64,000 nt of DNA. It comes from Candidatus Omnitrophota bacterium (GTDB taxonomy: Bacteria; Hinthialibacterota; Hinthialibacteria; Hinthialibacterales; Hinthialibacteraceae). Positions 1 through 8,904 of the stretch are shown in pieces. The stretch covers positions 62,001-126,000 of the forward strand of contig QZKN01000085.1 in the NCBI GenBank assembly GCA_003598175.1. The letters are read 5' to 3'. The translations under genes were made by a program, and so were the position numbers. The notes beneath the pieces were generated by a model, which saw only the letters and a program-made list of their open reading frames with translations, did not search any database and was not told the DNA's origin. Each line of letters opens with the position of its first letter. Position 1 is the stretch's first letter.

Positions 1-63
1 ATCAAATCAATTCCAGTACAAATCGATTCGTGGTCCCATGCGAAATTGCAAGTGCGAATTTCG

Positions 64-1110
64 TTAAAACAAATCCCATCCCCAGACGTCGGTTACTTCT
101 CCTAACTGATAGATCAGAATCCGTTTGTCGGTCCAGGTGGTGATAAATACATAGGTTTCTCCCTTGCTGTTCGTGTACGCCGCCGCATCGGTCGGATAGG
201 CCGTTGGTCCATTCGGAGAATCCGTGGTGTCGATTACCGTTACCGGATTGGTCAGATCTGATGGACGATAGAAAGCCATAACGTGCTGGGAGCGTTCATA
301 ATCGGGGATCATGATGAAATCGTTCACGGCATCGTATCCGATTTTCTGGTTGTGCGCGCCATATTCTCCTCCGATTCCTCCTTGTGGGATGAAGTTCATT
401 TCAATTTGGGTGTACCCGGCCAGATTGTTCGCGCTGCCGCCGCGCACCACGCTGCAAGAATCGACCGGCGTTACTCCGAGACCACGATTCCGGGAAAGAT
501 AAATATCCCCGGTATTCGGATTATATGCGCAATCCCGCTGATAGGTTTGGCCTCCGGTCAACGAATGAAGAAAGGGGCTGTAGGGATCGTGCGCGTTCCA
601 GAAATCCACGTCGGTCCAGGTGATCGCGATGAGGATATCGTCGTTCATAATATCCAGACCGGTATAGCGTTTTTCCGGCCAGACCACTCCGCCTCCGAAT
701 TCATCGACTGGTTTGAACTCGGGCGCCGGACTTAATTTCCGGATGGTTGCGGTGGTATTGGCGCCGCTTTCCAGCGCAATATAGACATTCCCTTTACTAT
801 CCACGGTCAATCCATGCATGCCTCGGCCGCTGGGCACGTTCGTATCCGCGATGGCGTCATCGACGAGAATCAGGTCGTTTGCCGAATTGGCATTCAGAGG
901 ATCGGCCACATAGATACAGGCTGTCATGTTCGGATTTGGCGAGGAAAACTGTAAAAAATAGAGTCCCCCATGACTATCCACGGCGACCGCCAATGTCGGA
1001 CCAAATTCAGGAAGCGCCTGAAATTCCGTGACATACGTGAACTTGGGAGTCTGCGCAATTGCGCAAAGCGGAACGAGAAAAAAAACTAACAACGTAAAAT
1101 ATTTTTTCAT
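64..1110 (-). CDS. Secreted beta-propeller-like protein
   Basis: A 348-residue protein. The frame is open further upstream, but the ATG at 1110 follows a strong GAGGAG-type ribosome site and gives a classical Sec signal peptide (MKKYFTLLVFFLVPLCAIAQ), so the longer reading is rejected. The mature part has NHL/propeller-like strands, for example GLTVDSKGNVYIAL near residue 100, repeated Gly-Asp-rich turns and many aromatic residues. No enzyme motif is visible. It is divergent from the double-FAD oxidoreductase at 1255 across a 144-base gap, so the two may share control. The protein is exported and probably binds a ligand or surface, but the substrate cannot be named. A propeller fold is inferred from repeat texture only. 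Confidence 0.7.
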   Translation of the reverse strand: MKKYFTLLVFFLVPLCAIAQTPKFTYVTEFQALPEFGPTLAVAVDSHGGLYFLQFSSPNPNMTACIYVADPLNANSANDLILVDDAIADTNVPSGRGMHGLTVDSKGNVYIALESGANTTATIRKLSPAPEFKPVDEFGGGVVWPEKRYTGLDIMNDDILIAITWTDVDFWNAHDPYSPFLHSLTGGQTYQRDCAYNPNTGDIYLSRNRGLGVTPVDSCSVVRGGSANNLAGYTQIEMNFIPQGGIGGEYGAHNQKIGYDAVNDFIMIPDYERSQHVMAFYRPSDLTNPVTVIDTTDSPNGPTAYPTDAAAYTNSKGETYVFITTWTDKRILIYQLGEVTDVWGWDLF

Positions 1111-1254
1111 CAGAGTACTCTCCTCTCTTAACGAATTTGTATTTAATGATATCTTAAGGTGTATAAATATACAACGGGATTGTCTCTCTAAGGAACGAGG
1201 GGATCGTGAGCGGGATTTGTATTTTGTATCCATCAAACAGAGAGGAGTGTTCCA
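1111..1254. promoter_or_regulatory. Divergent promoter region with 6-bp inverted repeat
   Basis: The 144 bases separate two divergent secreted-protein genes. A perfect inverted repeat, TGTATA-AA-TATACA, lies at 1160-1173 in an AT-rich stretch and could be an operator or overlapping -10 elements. The ribosome site of the minus-strand gene (GAGGAG) is at about 1117-1122, and that of the plus-strand gene (GAGAGGAG) is at about 1240-1247. Promoter hexamers cannot be assigned with confidence. Confidence 0.35.
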
Positions 1255-4200
1255 ATGAAAAAAATAACAGCGCAATTTTTTTTGCTAGTATGTCTGTTAT
1301 CGCCTTCGGCTTATCCGAAAATCGTCATGGAATCCGCCAGACAAATTCCCATTGCCTATGATGTGGATGTGGTTGTTGTCGGCGGTTCTTCCGCCGGCGT
1401 GGCCGCGGCGGTCGAAGCCGCCCGTCTCGGCGCGAGCGTCTTTCTTGCCGCTCCCCGTCCCTATCTCGGCGAAGATCTCTGTGCGCCGTATCGACTCTGG
1501 CTCGAACCGGATGAAGTTCCCTCGACGCCGTTCACCCGTGAGTTATTCCGCGAGCCGCCGTTGGTACCGATCGGAGGGAACTGCATTCCATTTACCTATA
1601 CGGCGGATCAGCCTTCAGAGGGCGTCCACAAGGACACCGAGCCGTCATCCATGCTGGCCGATGGCGAGTGGAGTGAACCGGTTCAACAAAGCGTGCAATA
1701 CAATCGTGACGTGAACATCCTGGTTGATCTGGGCGGCGAGAAGGCGTTCGAGATGGTACACGTCCTGGCTTTTCACAGCCCGAGTAATTACGAAGTGGAT
1801 CAGGTTACAATTTTTTTAAGCGACGATGGAGAGCAATGGCGCGAGGCGGCCGTTATTCGAAATGACAAACGTTCGTATAGCGGGGCCGCCGTCGATCTAT
1901 TCACTCCCATGAAAGCGAACTCCCGCTATCTGAAATTTTTCATCAAGAAAAAAGCGAATGTCGAACGGATGTTGCTCGGAGAAATTCTGATCGAATCCAC
2001 GATCAAGAGAGAACGGATTCACGTTCAAAATACCTACGCCCCGCAATTCGGCGCGGATCATGTCCGTTTCAGCGAAGGGGATACGGATGATTCCCAACCG
2101 GAGACGACGCCCTCGTCCGACCGCCTGACGCCGATGCCCATGCAGGTGAAATACACGCTCGATCAGGCTTTGTTGAAAGCCGGCGTACAATTTCATTATG
2201 GGTGTTACGCCACGGATATCCTCCGCGACGGAAACGGCAAACCGGCGGGAATCGTGATGGTCAATCGTTCCGGGCGGCAGGCGGTCAAGGCGAAAGTGAT
2301 CATCGACGCCATGCCCCGGGCGGAAGCCGCCAGGCTCGCCGGAGTGGAATTCCAACCGTATCCGGTCGGCAACCAAACGTTCAAACGCATTGTCATCGGA
2401 GGCGAAATCCTTGAAGGCCTCTCCGCGCGAACCATGCCCACCACCATTCGCTCGAATATGGAAAACTCCAAATTCATGGAACATCCGGCGATTGAATATA
2501 CGCTCGATATTCCCATGAACGACGGCTCCTTTGCCTCTTTTGCCCGCGCGGAACAAATCGCCCGCGATCAAACCTGGCATCCCGGACAGGTGGATGATTC
2601 CGAAGAGTTGTTCCAAATGCCTCCCGATCCGATGAAAGGCAAAAAAAGCCTAACCACGTCCTGGCCGGGAGCGAATGCGGTTGATCTTGATGTTTTCCGT
2701 CCGGCAACGCAGGAACGGTTCTATGTGCTGAATGGCTGCGCGGATTTGCCGCGAGACGCGGCGGAGAAACTCCTGCGTCCTCTAACCTTTATCGAAATAG
2801 GGCAACGCATCGGACAAGCGGCCGCCGAAGAAGCGCGATCCGTGTCCGCGCTCGAAGGCGTTCATCTGCCGGAAAGCCGCGCTCAGTCCGCTGTATCCGG
2901 CGACACGCGAGAACTATTGATCGGGACGCGTCCGATCGTAAAAAATCCCGCTACCATCAAAGCGGCGGAACGCTCCTTGCCCGTGATCGGGGAATATGAC
3001 GTTGTCGTGGCCGGAGGCGGAACCGGCGGCGCGCCGGCAGGAATTGCGGCTGCTCGGCAAGGCGCGAAGACTCTGGTTCTTGAATATTTGCATGGTCTCG
3101 GCGGCGTCGGCACGCTCGGCCTGATCGGCATCTATTATCATGGTTTTCGTGAAGGATTCACCGCCGAAATCGACAAGGGCGTCGACGCCATCGGCGGCCT
3201 GGATTATCAACAGAAACGCGGCTGGAACATCGAGCATAAAATGGAGTGGTATCGTCGTGAACTGCGTAAAGCGGGAGCGGATATATGGTTCGGCGTTCTC
3301 GGTTGCGGCGCGTTTGTCGAAGACGGATGTGTAAAGGGCGTGATTGTCGCTACGCCCGAAGGCCGCGGCGTTGTTCTCGCCAAAGTCGCCATCGATTCCA
3401 CCGGCAGTTCGGATATCGCTATTGCTGCCGGCGCGGATTACATGTTCACCGACGCCGAACACGCCGCCTTACAAGGTACCGGTCTTCCACCGCATCAGCC
3501 GGGCGCTTATTACACCAATACCGATTACACCTACTCGGACGAATCCGATCTGATCGACACGTGGCGTTCGTTCGTTGTGGCGCGTGAACTATTTAAAGGC
3601 GCTTATGACCTTGGGCAGCTGGTCGATACCCGCGAACGACGGAGGATCGTCGGCGATTACGTGCAAACGCCGATCGATATTTTTACACAACGAACCTTTC
3701 CCGACACGATCAATTTGTCGAGCAGCAATTTCGACACGCACGGTTTTACCGTTCATCCAGTGGTCATGCTCAAGCCGCCCGATCATCGGGACTTCCCGGC
3801 GTACACGCCGTACCGGTGCATGCTTCCGAAAGGATTGGATGGGATTCTGGTCATCGGCTTGGGCATCAGCGCTCATCGCGACGCCATGCCGTTCTTGCGC
3901 ATGCAGCCGGATATCCAGAATCAAGGCTACGCGATGGGGGTTGCCGCAGCGATGGCCGTTAAGGAAAATCAACGCACACGCGATATCGACATCAAGCAGC
4001 TACAACGGCATCTGGTCGAAATTGGGAATCTGCCCGAAAGCGTGTTGACCGATGAGGATTCCTTCCCGGTTTCAAAGGAACAGATCGCCGAGGCGGTCAG
4101 GAACGTTCCGATCGATCTCAAGGGTAAACAAGCGATTAGTGGAGAACGCCTGCCGCCTCCCGAATTCGATCCGATCGCGTTGATTCTTGCCCAACCCCAG

Positions 4201-4779
4201 GATTCTCTTCCGTTGCTGAGCGAGGCATATCAAGTCGTGGAAAATCAGGAAGACAAACTCATCTACGCGCAGATTCTGGGCATGATGGGAAGTGCGGACG
4301 GCAGCGATACACTGATCGACGCCATTCAGTCGCATGAGTGGGACGATCAAGGCTCTTTGTATGGCCGGCGGCAAAGCCCTCTGGATGACCTGATCATCGC
4401 TCTCGGACGGACGCGAGACCGGCGGGGCGTACCAGCCATTCTCGAAAAACTGGAACGGTTGGATGCGAAGAGTGAATTTTCCCATCATCGCGCGGTCGCC
4501 ATCGCGCTTGAAACCTTGGCGGATCCCACCGCCGCTCGACCGTTGGCCGAACTGCTTGCCAAACCGGGCATGACCGGTTATGCCGCGACGGATATCGAAG
4601 CGGCCAGGCGTCCAACCCGTACGCAATCGTTACGCGAACTCATCCTGGCGCGCGCTTTATATCGGTGCGGCGATTATGAGGGGCGAGGAGAGGAAATCCT
4701 GAAACAATATGAAAAAGATCTGCATGGCCATCAATCCCGCCATGCGCATGCAATTTTGTCGGAACGTCAGCGCGAGTAA
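1255..4779 (+). CDS. Secreted double-FAD oxidoreductase with HEAT-like C-terminus
   Basis: An 1174-residue protein with a Sec signal peptide (MKKITAQFFLLVCLLSPSAYP). Domain order is as follows. A first FAD-binding Rossmann unit, VVVVGGSSAGVAAA, is near residues 38-52. A discoidin/F5-8C-like beta-sandwich is near 130-250 (VDLGGEKAFEMVHVLAF, DGEQWREA). The first oxidoreductase then resumes. A second, independent FAD unit (YDVVVAGGGTGGAPAGIAA) is near 579-597 with the PF12831-like follow-up GLGGVGTLGLIG. The C-terminus from about 975 is helical, HEAT-like, with repeated (A/V)ALxxL units. Related FAD-dependent oxidoreductases usually carry one such unit in 450-650 residues, so this is an internal duplication or fusion. 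The substrate is unknown. It is preceded by a good ribosome site (GAGAGGAG). Confidence 0.8.
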   Translation: MKKITAQFFLLVCLLSPSAYPKIVMESARQIPIAYDVDVVVVGGSSAGVAAAVEAARLGASVFLAAPRPYLGEDLCAPYRLWLEPDEVPSTPFTRELFREPPLVPIGGNCIPFTYTADQPSEGVHKDTEPSSMLADGEWSEPVQQSVQYNRDVNILVDLGGEKAFEMVHVLAFHSPSNYEVDQVTIFLSDDGEQWREAAVIRNDKRSYSGAAVDLFTPMKANSRYLKFFIKKKANVERMLLGEILIESTIKRERIHVQNTYAPQFGADHVRFSEGDTDDSQPETTPSSDRLTPMPMQVKYTLDQALLKAGVQFHYGCYATDILRDGNGKPAGIVMVNRSGRQAVKAKVIIDAMPRAEAARLAGVEFQPYPVGNQTFKRIVIGGEILEGLSARTMPTTIRSNMENSKFMEHPAIEYTLDIPMNDGSFASFARAEQIARDQTWHPGQVDDSEELFQMPPDPMKGKKSLTTSWPGANAVDLDVFRPATQERFYVLNGCADLPRDAAEKLLRPLTFIEIGQRIGQAAAEEARSVSALEGVHLPESRAQSAVSGDTRELLIGTRPIVKNPATIKAAERSLPVIGEYDVVVAGGGTGGAPAGIAAARQGAKTLVLEYLHGLGGVGTLGLIGIYYHGFREGFTAEIDKGVDAIGGLDYQQKRGWNIEHKMEWYRRELRKAGADIWFGVLGCGAFVEDGCVKGVIVATPEGRGVVLAKVAIDSTGSSDIAIAAGADYMFTDAEHAALQGTGLPPHQPGAYYTNTDYTYSDESDLIDTWRSFVVARELFKGAYDLGQLVDTRERRRIVGDYVQTPIDIFTQRTFPDTINLSSSNFDTHGFTVHPVVMLKPPDHRDFPAYTPYRCMLPKGLDGILVIGLGISAHRDAMPFLRMQPDIQNQGYAMGVAAAMAVKENQRTRDIDIKQLQRHLVEIGNLPESVLTDEDSFPVSKEQIAEAVRNVPIDLKGKQAISGERLPPPEFDPIALILAQPQDSLPLLSEAYQVVENQEDKLIYAQILGMMGSADGSDTLIDAIQSHEWDDQGSLYGRRQSPLDDLIIALGRTRDRRGVPAILEKLERLDAKSEFSHHRAVAIALETLADPTAARPLAELLAKPGMTGYAATDIEAARRPTRTQSLRELILARALYRCGDYEGRGEEILKQYEKDLHGHQSRHAHAILSERQRE

Positions 4780-4810
4780 CCACTATCGGTTTCCGCTAAA
4801 ATGAATTTCA

Positions 4811-5337
4811 TTAAAAAGCCTCCAGTTCACCGGATCGAAATAGAGAACCCAGGGAATATTCTTTCAGCCAATAATCCAGTTCTGCCCCTTCCAATTTTTT
4901 TAGTATAGTTTCACCATTCATCCATTTCGCAACTGTTGTTGTCGGTTTTGTATCGGTGAACGCATCCAGGAATTGAGGCGAATGGGTAGTAATAATAACC
5001 TGGACCCGTTGCGAAGCATCAACGGCATATTCCGCAACGATGGGTAACATGGAAGGATGAAGGCCGGTTTCCGGTTCATCAATCGCAATAATCGGGGCTG
5101 GTGATGGTGAAGCAAGCACCGTCAACAAAAAAAGAAACCGCAAGGTTCGATTCCCCCGGATCTTTGTATATGTTTACCGAGATTCCCTTGCGCAGAAACC
5201 GTGATAAGTTCTAATAATCTCAGTAAATTGGATTTACCCGATCCATTGGGACCAATGATCACATTCAAGTCATTCGGCGCCCAATCGATTTGCTTTAAAG
5301 AACGAAAACCTTGAAATATTAACTGAAGTATTTTCAT
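4811..5337 (-). pseudogene. AAA-family ATPase, internally deleted and frameshifted
   Basis: Two out-of-frame pieces of one AAA_21/OLD-type ATPase remain. The 5' piece starts at the ATG at 5337 behind a GGGAGG site. It carries the N-terminal strand MKILQLIFQGFRSL and the Walker A motif GPNGSGKSNLL, and stops soon after. The 3' piece (to 4811) resumes in another frame with LRFLFLLTVLASP, the Walker B motif IIAIDEPETGLHP and the switch region IITTHSPQFLDAF. The middle of a normal 350-400-residue protein, about 200 residues, is missing. The gene was therefore destroyed by a deletion plus frame change. The function of the ancestor (defence or repair type ATPase) is not known. Confidence 0.8.
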
Positions 5338-5358
5338 TATCTTGCCTCCCACGAAGCG

Positions 5359-5679
5359 TCAAATCCATTCGACGGCCGGAAACCGCGGTTGGATCCACGT
5401 GATCCGTTCCAGCGTCGCGCGCGTGTACTGATGATATTGTTGTTTCACGTCGGCGCCGTAGCGGGATTTGAGAGCCTGTTTTTCACTCGCATGGAGTCGG
5501 TTCCATTGCACCTGAAACTCCACCTTGATCACACGGGCGCGGACGCCGTTTTTCGTTGTGATGGTTTGACGGATTTTTCTTTTCAGATACCCATGATATC
5601 CCGGCGCAATCCATGCGGCGCGGCGTTTTTTTCCAAAATCCACTTCCCATTCCATCGTTCCCCGACCCGATTCTGTCAT
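5359..5679 (-). CDS. Hypothetical 106-residue basic protein
   Basis: A short basic ORF of unrecognised family. It has a GAGAG-like ribosome site a few bases before the ATG at 5679 and ends 21 bases before the start of the broken AAA ATPase on the same strand, so both may have formed one transcription unit. The sequence is rich in Arg, Lys, Trp and Gln and has no signal peptide or membrane segment. If the ATPase partner is dead, this gene may also be a relic. It could also be a chance ORF. Confidence 0.4.
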   Translation of the reverse strand: MTESGRGTMEWEVDFGKKRRAAWIAPGYHGYLKRKIRQTITTKNGVRARVIKVEFQVQWNRLHASEKQALKSRYGADVKQQYHQYTRATLERITWIQPRFPAVEWI

Positions 5680-5957
5680 ATTCTCTCTTATTCCTCACGG
5701 ATATGTGAGGATATCCTATCATACCACAAAACCATCCGGACAGAATCGTCTCCTCGGCTACCATTGGTTATAATCACCATGTATTCGTTGTTTTTTTTCT
5801 GTGAGTGATCCAACGAGTTGAGTGTGTATTCACTGTTGGCGAGTTAGGGGCTTGTTCCTGCGGATTCAGACAAAATACCGGTAATTCTCGGCGAAATGAT
5901 GGGTTAAGGATTGCAATGGATGATTCCAATAAAGAAGAAGCAAGAAAGGGAATAAAA

Positions 5958-6029
5958 CGGCCCTACGGGGAATCGAACCCCGGTTTCCAAGATGAGAGCC
6001 TGGCGTCCTAACCCCTAGACGATAGGGCC
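5958..6029 (-). tRNA. tRNA-Glu (anticodon CTC)
   Basis: Read on the minus strand, a full cloverleaf is visible. The acceptor stem is GGCCCTA/TAGGGCC with discriminator G. The D arm is GTCT...GGAC. The anticodon stem is CCAGG/CTTGG around the loop CTCTCAT, which places CTC at positions 34-36. The T arm is CGGGG-TTCGATT-CCCCG. No CCA is encoded at the 3' end. It stands alone between an unrelated pseudogene and the DUF89 gene. Confidence 0.95.
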
Positions 6030-6123
6030 GGGTGAATAAGTATTAATCTTATCGTTTCCGTGAATCTCTGTCAACCTTCCGGATGATCAATTTACGATGC
6101 CAGCGTTGCATTCGGCTGTAATT

Positions 6124-7038
6124 TCAATTCGTTTTGGCCAGGCGATAGGGGCTGCGGGTCATCACCGCGTCATACAATTTCACGCCGAGAGAATTGGCAA
6201 TCACTTCGCATTTGGCTTTGAGAATAAAAAAGATGTTTTCATCGCGATGAGAAAGAGTTTCGTAATTGGCCTGGCCTTTGGAAACGATCACGTCAGTGGC
6301 GTGGTAGAAAGCCAGAAACTCCGGGCTTGCGGCGGATAGCGCCGTGCCCAATTCGCCGTTATTGTTGTGAATCACCGGCGTGATTTTATCCAGTTCGATT
6401 TCCACGGCGTCGGCCATGGTCGCATCGTTTAAAACCGGCCCATGATTGACGGCCGCGGTGATGTGCAGATGCGGGAAACGGGAGAGAAGTTCTTCGATAA
6501 AAAGGCGGTCAAACACGATTTCTCCCGCATTGTCGCAAAGATAAAGAAGGCGGATGTTCACGGATTTTTTTTCCGCTTGTTGCAGAATGTGTAGAAATTC
6601 CTCAAAATCGTTGCGTTGAAATCCTTCGGCCGTTACTTTTGCGATCGTGGCGTGAATATCGAAATCCTCTTGAATGCCCAGATCGATAATATTGCCGCAA
6701 GCCGCCAGCTGACAGGCGAAATAAAGCGGATTTTCATTTTGGGCGATTCGTTCTTTCATCCGTGAATATAAGGAAAGGGCCAGCGCATTCGTCTTTTTTT
6801 TGATTTCCCGAAAGGGATCGTCCACTGCGGCATATCGCGTAGCCGATCGAATGGCGATTTGAGAAAGCGCGGCGGGCGATAACAACGGATCGGCTGTATC
6901 GATCTCGCGATTCAATTCCTGCTGCAACTCGTGGACTTTTCCATTCGTTTCTATGGCTCCGATTGACTCCAACGCCAGATTGTAGACTCGAATTCCTTGT
7001 CGTTTGGCGCATTCTATGCATGGTTTTTGATATTTCAT
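6124..7038 (-). CDS. DUF89 / ARMT1-like damage-control phosphatase
   Basis: A 304-residue protein of the DUF89 family: metal-dependent phosphatases thought to clear damaged or over-phosphorylated sugar and cofactor metabolites in the cytoplasm. Visible family marks are the N-terminal CIEC pair (Cys7, Cys10) typical of the shorter prokaryotic subfamily, the metal site DNAGEIVFD (from Asp169), NHGPVLNDATM (near 198-208) and SKGQANYETL near the C-terminus. The frame extends upstream into cysH, but the ATG at 7038 is the natural start, two bases after the cysH stop, so the two are co-transcribed. The substrate is not determined. Confidence 0.88.
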   Translation of the reverse strand: MKYQKPCIECAKRQGIRVYNLALESIGAIETNGKVHELQQELNREIDTADPLLSPAALSQIAIRSATRYAAVDDPFREIKKKTNALALSLYSRMKERIAQNENPLYFACQLAACGNIIDLGIQEDFDIHATIAKVTAEGFQRNDFEEFLHILQQAEKKSVNIRLLYLCDNAGEIVFDRLFIEELLSRFPHLHITAAVNHGPVLNDATMADAVEIELDKITPVIHNNNGELGTALSAASPEFLAFYHATDVIVSKGQANYETLSHRDENIFFILKAKCEVIANSLGVKLYDAVMTRSPYRLAKTN

Positions 7039-7040
7039 TT

Positions 7041-7793
7041 TTATTCTTTCTTCTTTCTGATTCCTTGTTTGTCGCCGAAATTGATTCCGCAGTATAGTTT
7101 TTGTTCGGATTGGGGATTGGCCTCGCGAATATGACGCCAACGGCCGGCCCGCTCGTCTTCGTTGGGCTGTACGGATGTCGTACAGGTTTGGCAGCCGATG
7201 CTGGGATATACCGTATCGTGGAGCGGGTGAACCGGAACCTGATTGCGGTGATTGAATTCGTCCACCATTTCGCGGGTCCAATTTGCCAAAGGATGGATTT
7301 TATACCCGTCGATGCGATGGTCCAGTTCCACGATAGATAATTTTTTTCGCGCGCCGCCTTCGGATCGCATCAGACCGGATAGCATGGCGTCGTAGGGCTC
7401 GGCGGCCCGCATGTACGGGATTTCCTTGCGAAGATGGCAGCAGGTTTGATAATCTCCGTCCCGCAGATACAGTTCCCGCCCATATTCGCGAAATTGTTCT
7501 TCCGGCGATTTTTGTGGCTGATAGGTTTTAATGTTCATGCCGTATTTTTCGATCAACTGGTCCCGCAATTGCAGCGTTTCGGGAAAATGGTATTGCGTAT
7601 CGACAAATATGATTTCCAGCTGATGCAATCCCTGTTCGTGCAGCATGAAAATCAGGGCGGAAGCGGTCCGCTGCATACTGGACAACATGGCCAATCGGTT
7701 TCCGAATGTTTCGTACGCCCACCGGATGATCTCATGCGGCGACTGAGGCTCAAGTTTACCATTAAGGTCATCTAGATTCATGTCGATATTCAT
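7041..7793 (-). CDS. cysH: Phosphoadenylyl/adenylyl-sulfate reductase
   Basis: A 250-residue assimilatory sulfonucleotide reductase. It reduces activated sulfate (APS or PAPS) to sulfite with thioredoxin. The paired cysteines Cys118-Cys119 (CCHLRK) and Cys201/Cys204 (GCQTCT) are the four ligands of the [4Fe-4S] cluster found in APS-type enzymes, so APS is the likelier substrate. The catalytic cysteine is Cys235 in KLYCGIN; the usual ECGLH context is altered to YCGIN. The first in-frame codon is TTG at 7811. I prefer the ATG at 7793, although its ribosome site is weak. No other sulfate-assimilation gene is nearby; the only partner is the DUF89 phosphatase just downstream. Confidence 0.88.
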   Translation of the reverse strand: MNIDMNLDDLNGKLEPQSPHEIIRWAYETFGNRLAMLSSMQRTASALIFMLHEQGLHQLEIIFVDTQYHFPETLQLRDQLIEKYGMNIKTYQPQKSPEEQFREYGRELYLRDGDYQTCCHLRKEIPYMRAAEPYDAMLSGLMRSEGGARKKLSIVELDHRIDGYKIHPLANWTREMVDEFNHRNQVPVHPLHDTVYPSIGCQTCTTSVQPNEDERAGRWRHIREANPQSEQKLYCGINFGDKQGIRKKKE

Positions 7794-7936
7794 AACTATG
7801 CGATTCCACAAAAGTTACACGTTTTCGTTCTTTGGTCAAACCGTCGCGGGCTTGTTTTTCGGGCAAGTCCCGATAAGATGTTCACCATTCATTCTTCATA
7901 GAGATTCAAGGAAACGAAGAGAGGTGGCATAGATCA

Positions 7937-8383
7937 ATGGATAAAAGAAAATCTCACGAAGACCTCTATGAATTTGAAATCGGCCGTTTTCTGGATTTAT
8001 TGGAACAGGATCGGAATTACGCATTTCAACGTTACGGTTTTACTACGATTTATAGTTTACCACCTGAAAAATTGTATCAGCTGAAAAATGAACTGGGTTG
8101 GAAAGGGCGCGATGCTCTCGATTATTATAACCAGGGGACGATTGAGTGCCAGGAAGGCAAACTGAAGGATGCGCTCAAGCATTTTGAAAAAGCGGAGTCG
8201 ATGAATTGTGATCAGCCGGAATTGTACTTCAACATGGCTGTGATCATGGAAGAAAAAGACGACAAAGCGAATGCAAGGGCGTACTATCAAAAATATATCG
8301 ATGCGGTCGAAAAATTGGATGATATTCCAATCAGTCTGCAAAAAGAGCTGGATGAAGTCAGAGAACACCTGAAATCTTTGTAA
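7937..8383 (+). CDS. TPR-repeat protein
   Basis: A 148-residue soluble protein. One clear tetratricopeptide hairpin runs from about residue 62 to 130 (DYYNQGTIECQEGKLKDALK, then LYFNMAVIMEEKDDKANARA), after an acidic helical N-terminal part. TPRs mediate protein-protein contacts; the partner is unknown. GAGAGGTGG precedes the ATG, and a strong intrinsic terminator follows, so the gene is a single-gene unit. It is divergent from cysH. Confidence 0.75.
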   Translation: MDKRKSHEDLYEFEIGRFLDLLEQDRNYAFQRYGFTTIYSLPPEKLYQLKNELGWKGRDALDYYNQGTIECQEGKLKDALKHFEKAESMNCDQPELYFNMAVIMEEKDDKANARAYYQKYIDAVEKLDDIPISLQKELDEVREHLKSL

Positions 8384-8412
8384 CGGTTTCATATAATTAA
8401 ACTTACGACAAT

Positions 8413-8442
8413 AAAGGGGGTCATCATCATGGCCCCTTTTTG
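8413..8442 (+). terminator. Intrinsic terminator after TPR gene
   Basis: A hairpin with AAAGGGG and CCCCTTT arms around a short TCATCATCATGG-type loop is followed by a T-run. It lies 30 bases after the stop of the TPR gene. Confidence 0.8.
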
Positions 8443-8904
8443 TTTATTTGAAAATGTTCCCTTCCCCAACCCTTCCCATCAACGGGGCGGGAGCTCATTT
8501 CCCCCCGTTGACGGGGGGATTAAGGGGGGAAAGAGCATACATTATAATCCATCGTTGTGACTTTTTAGTTATGCCGGTTTTTTTGGAAAAGTGGCGCCGG
8601 CAACCTGCCGATAATTCTGAATGCCATCGAGGTGGTGGTGATACTTGATCATCGTTCGTTTTGACACATGTTCCAGTCTGGTAAAATAGAAACGCAATGA
8701 GGGATTTTGTGCTCAATTAAAATGAGTTGAGTAGGCGGGACTTATAAGTGATATAAAGGAATATTGCCTAAATTGATATTTAAGAGAACTTTACTATTGC
8801 AGACTCGAAAAAAATGTGATAGGATTACTTTGAAATGTTGAAGCAGTTGGAATTGTTTTCAAAACATGACGAATGGAACGAATCTGAACCGGGAGGTTGT
8901 CAGA
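8443..8904. other. Intergenic stretch with G/C-tract inverted repeat
   Basis: There is no convincing gene. The notable element is at 8498-8532: a perfect 9-base inverted repeat TTTCCCCCC/GGGGGGAAA that encloses a competing one (CCCCCCGT/ACGGGGGG, 8501-8518). The rest is AT-rich and probably holds the promoter of the amidase gene, but no hexamers stand out. Confidence 0.5.
8498..8532. repeat. Nested G/C-tract palindrome
   Basis: Two overlapping inverted repeats share arms: TTTCCCCCC with GGGGGGAAA, and CCCCCCGT with ACGGGGGG. The structure resembles small dispersed palindromic (REP/MITE-like) elements. Only one copy is in this window, so dispersal cannot be judged here. Confidence 0.45.

Noticed and set aside
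283..1258. Several plus-strand frames over the propeller-like gene
   Set aside because: Antisense to a gene with a clear signal peptide and ribosome site.
1897..2616. 239-residue minus-strand frame
   Set aside because: Shadow of the FAD oxidoreductase gene; no start signal or recognisable motif.
7039..7281. N-terminal extension of the DUF89 gene
   Set aside because: It lies wholly inside cysH in another frame; the family start at 7038 directly follows the cysH stop.
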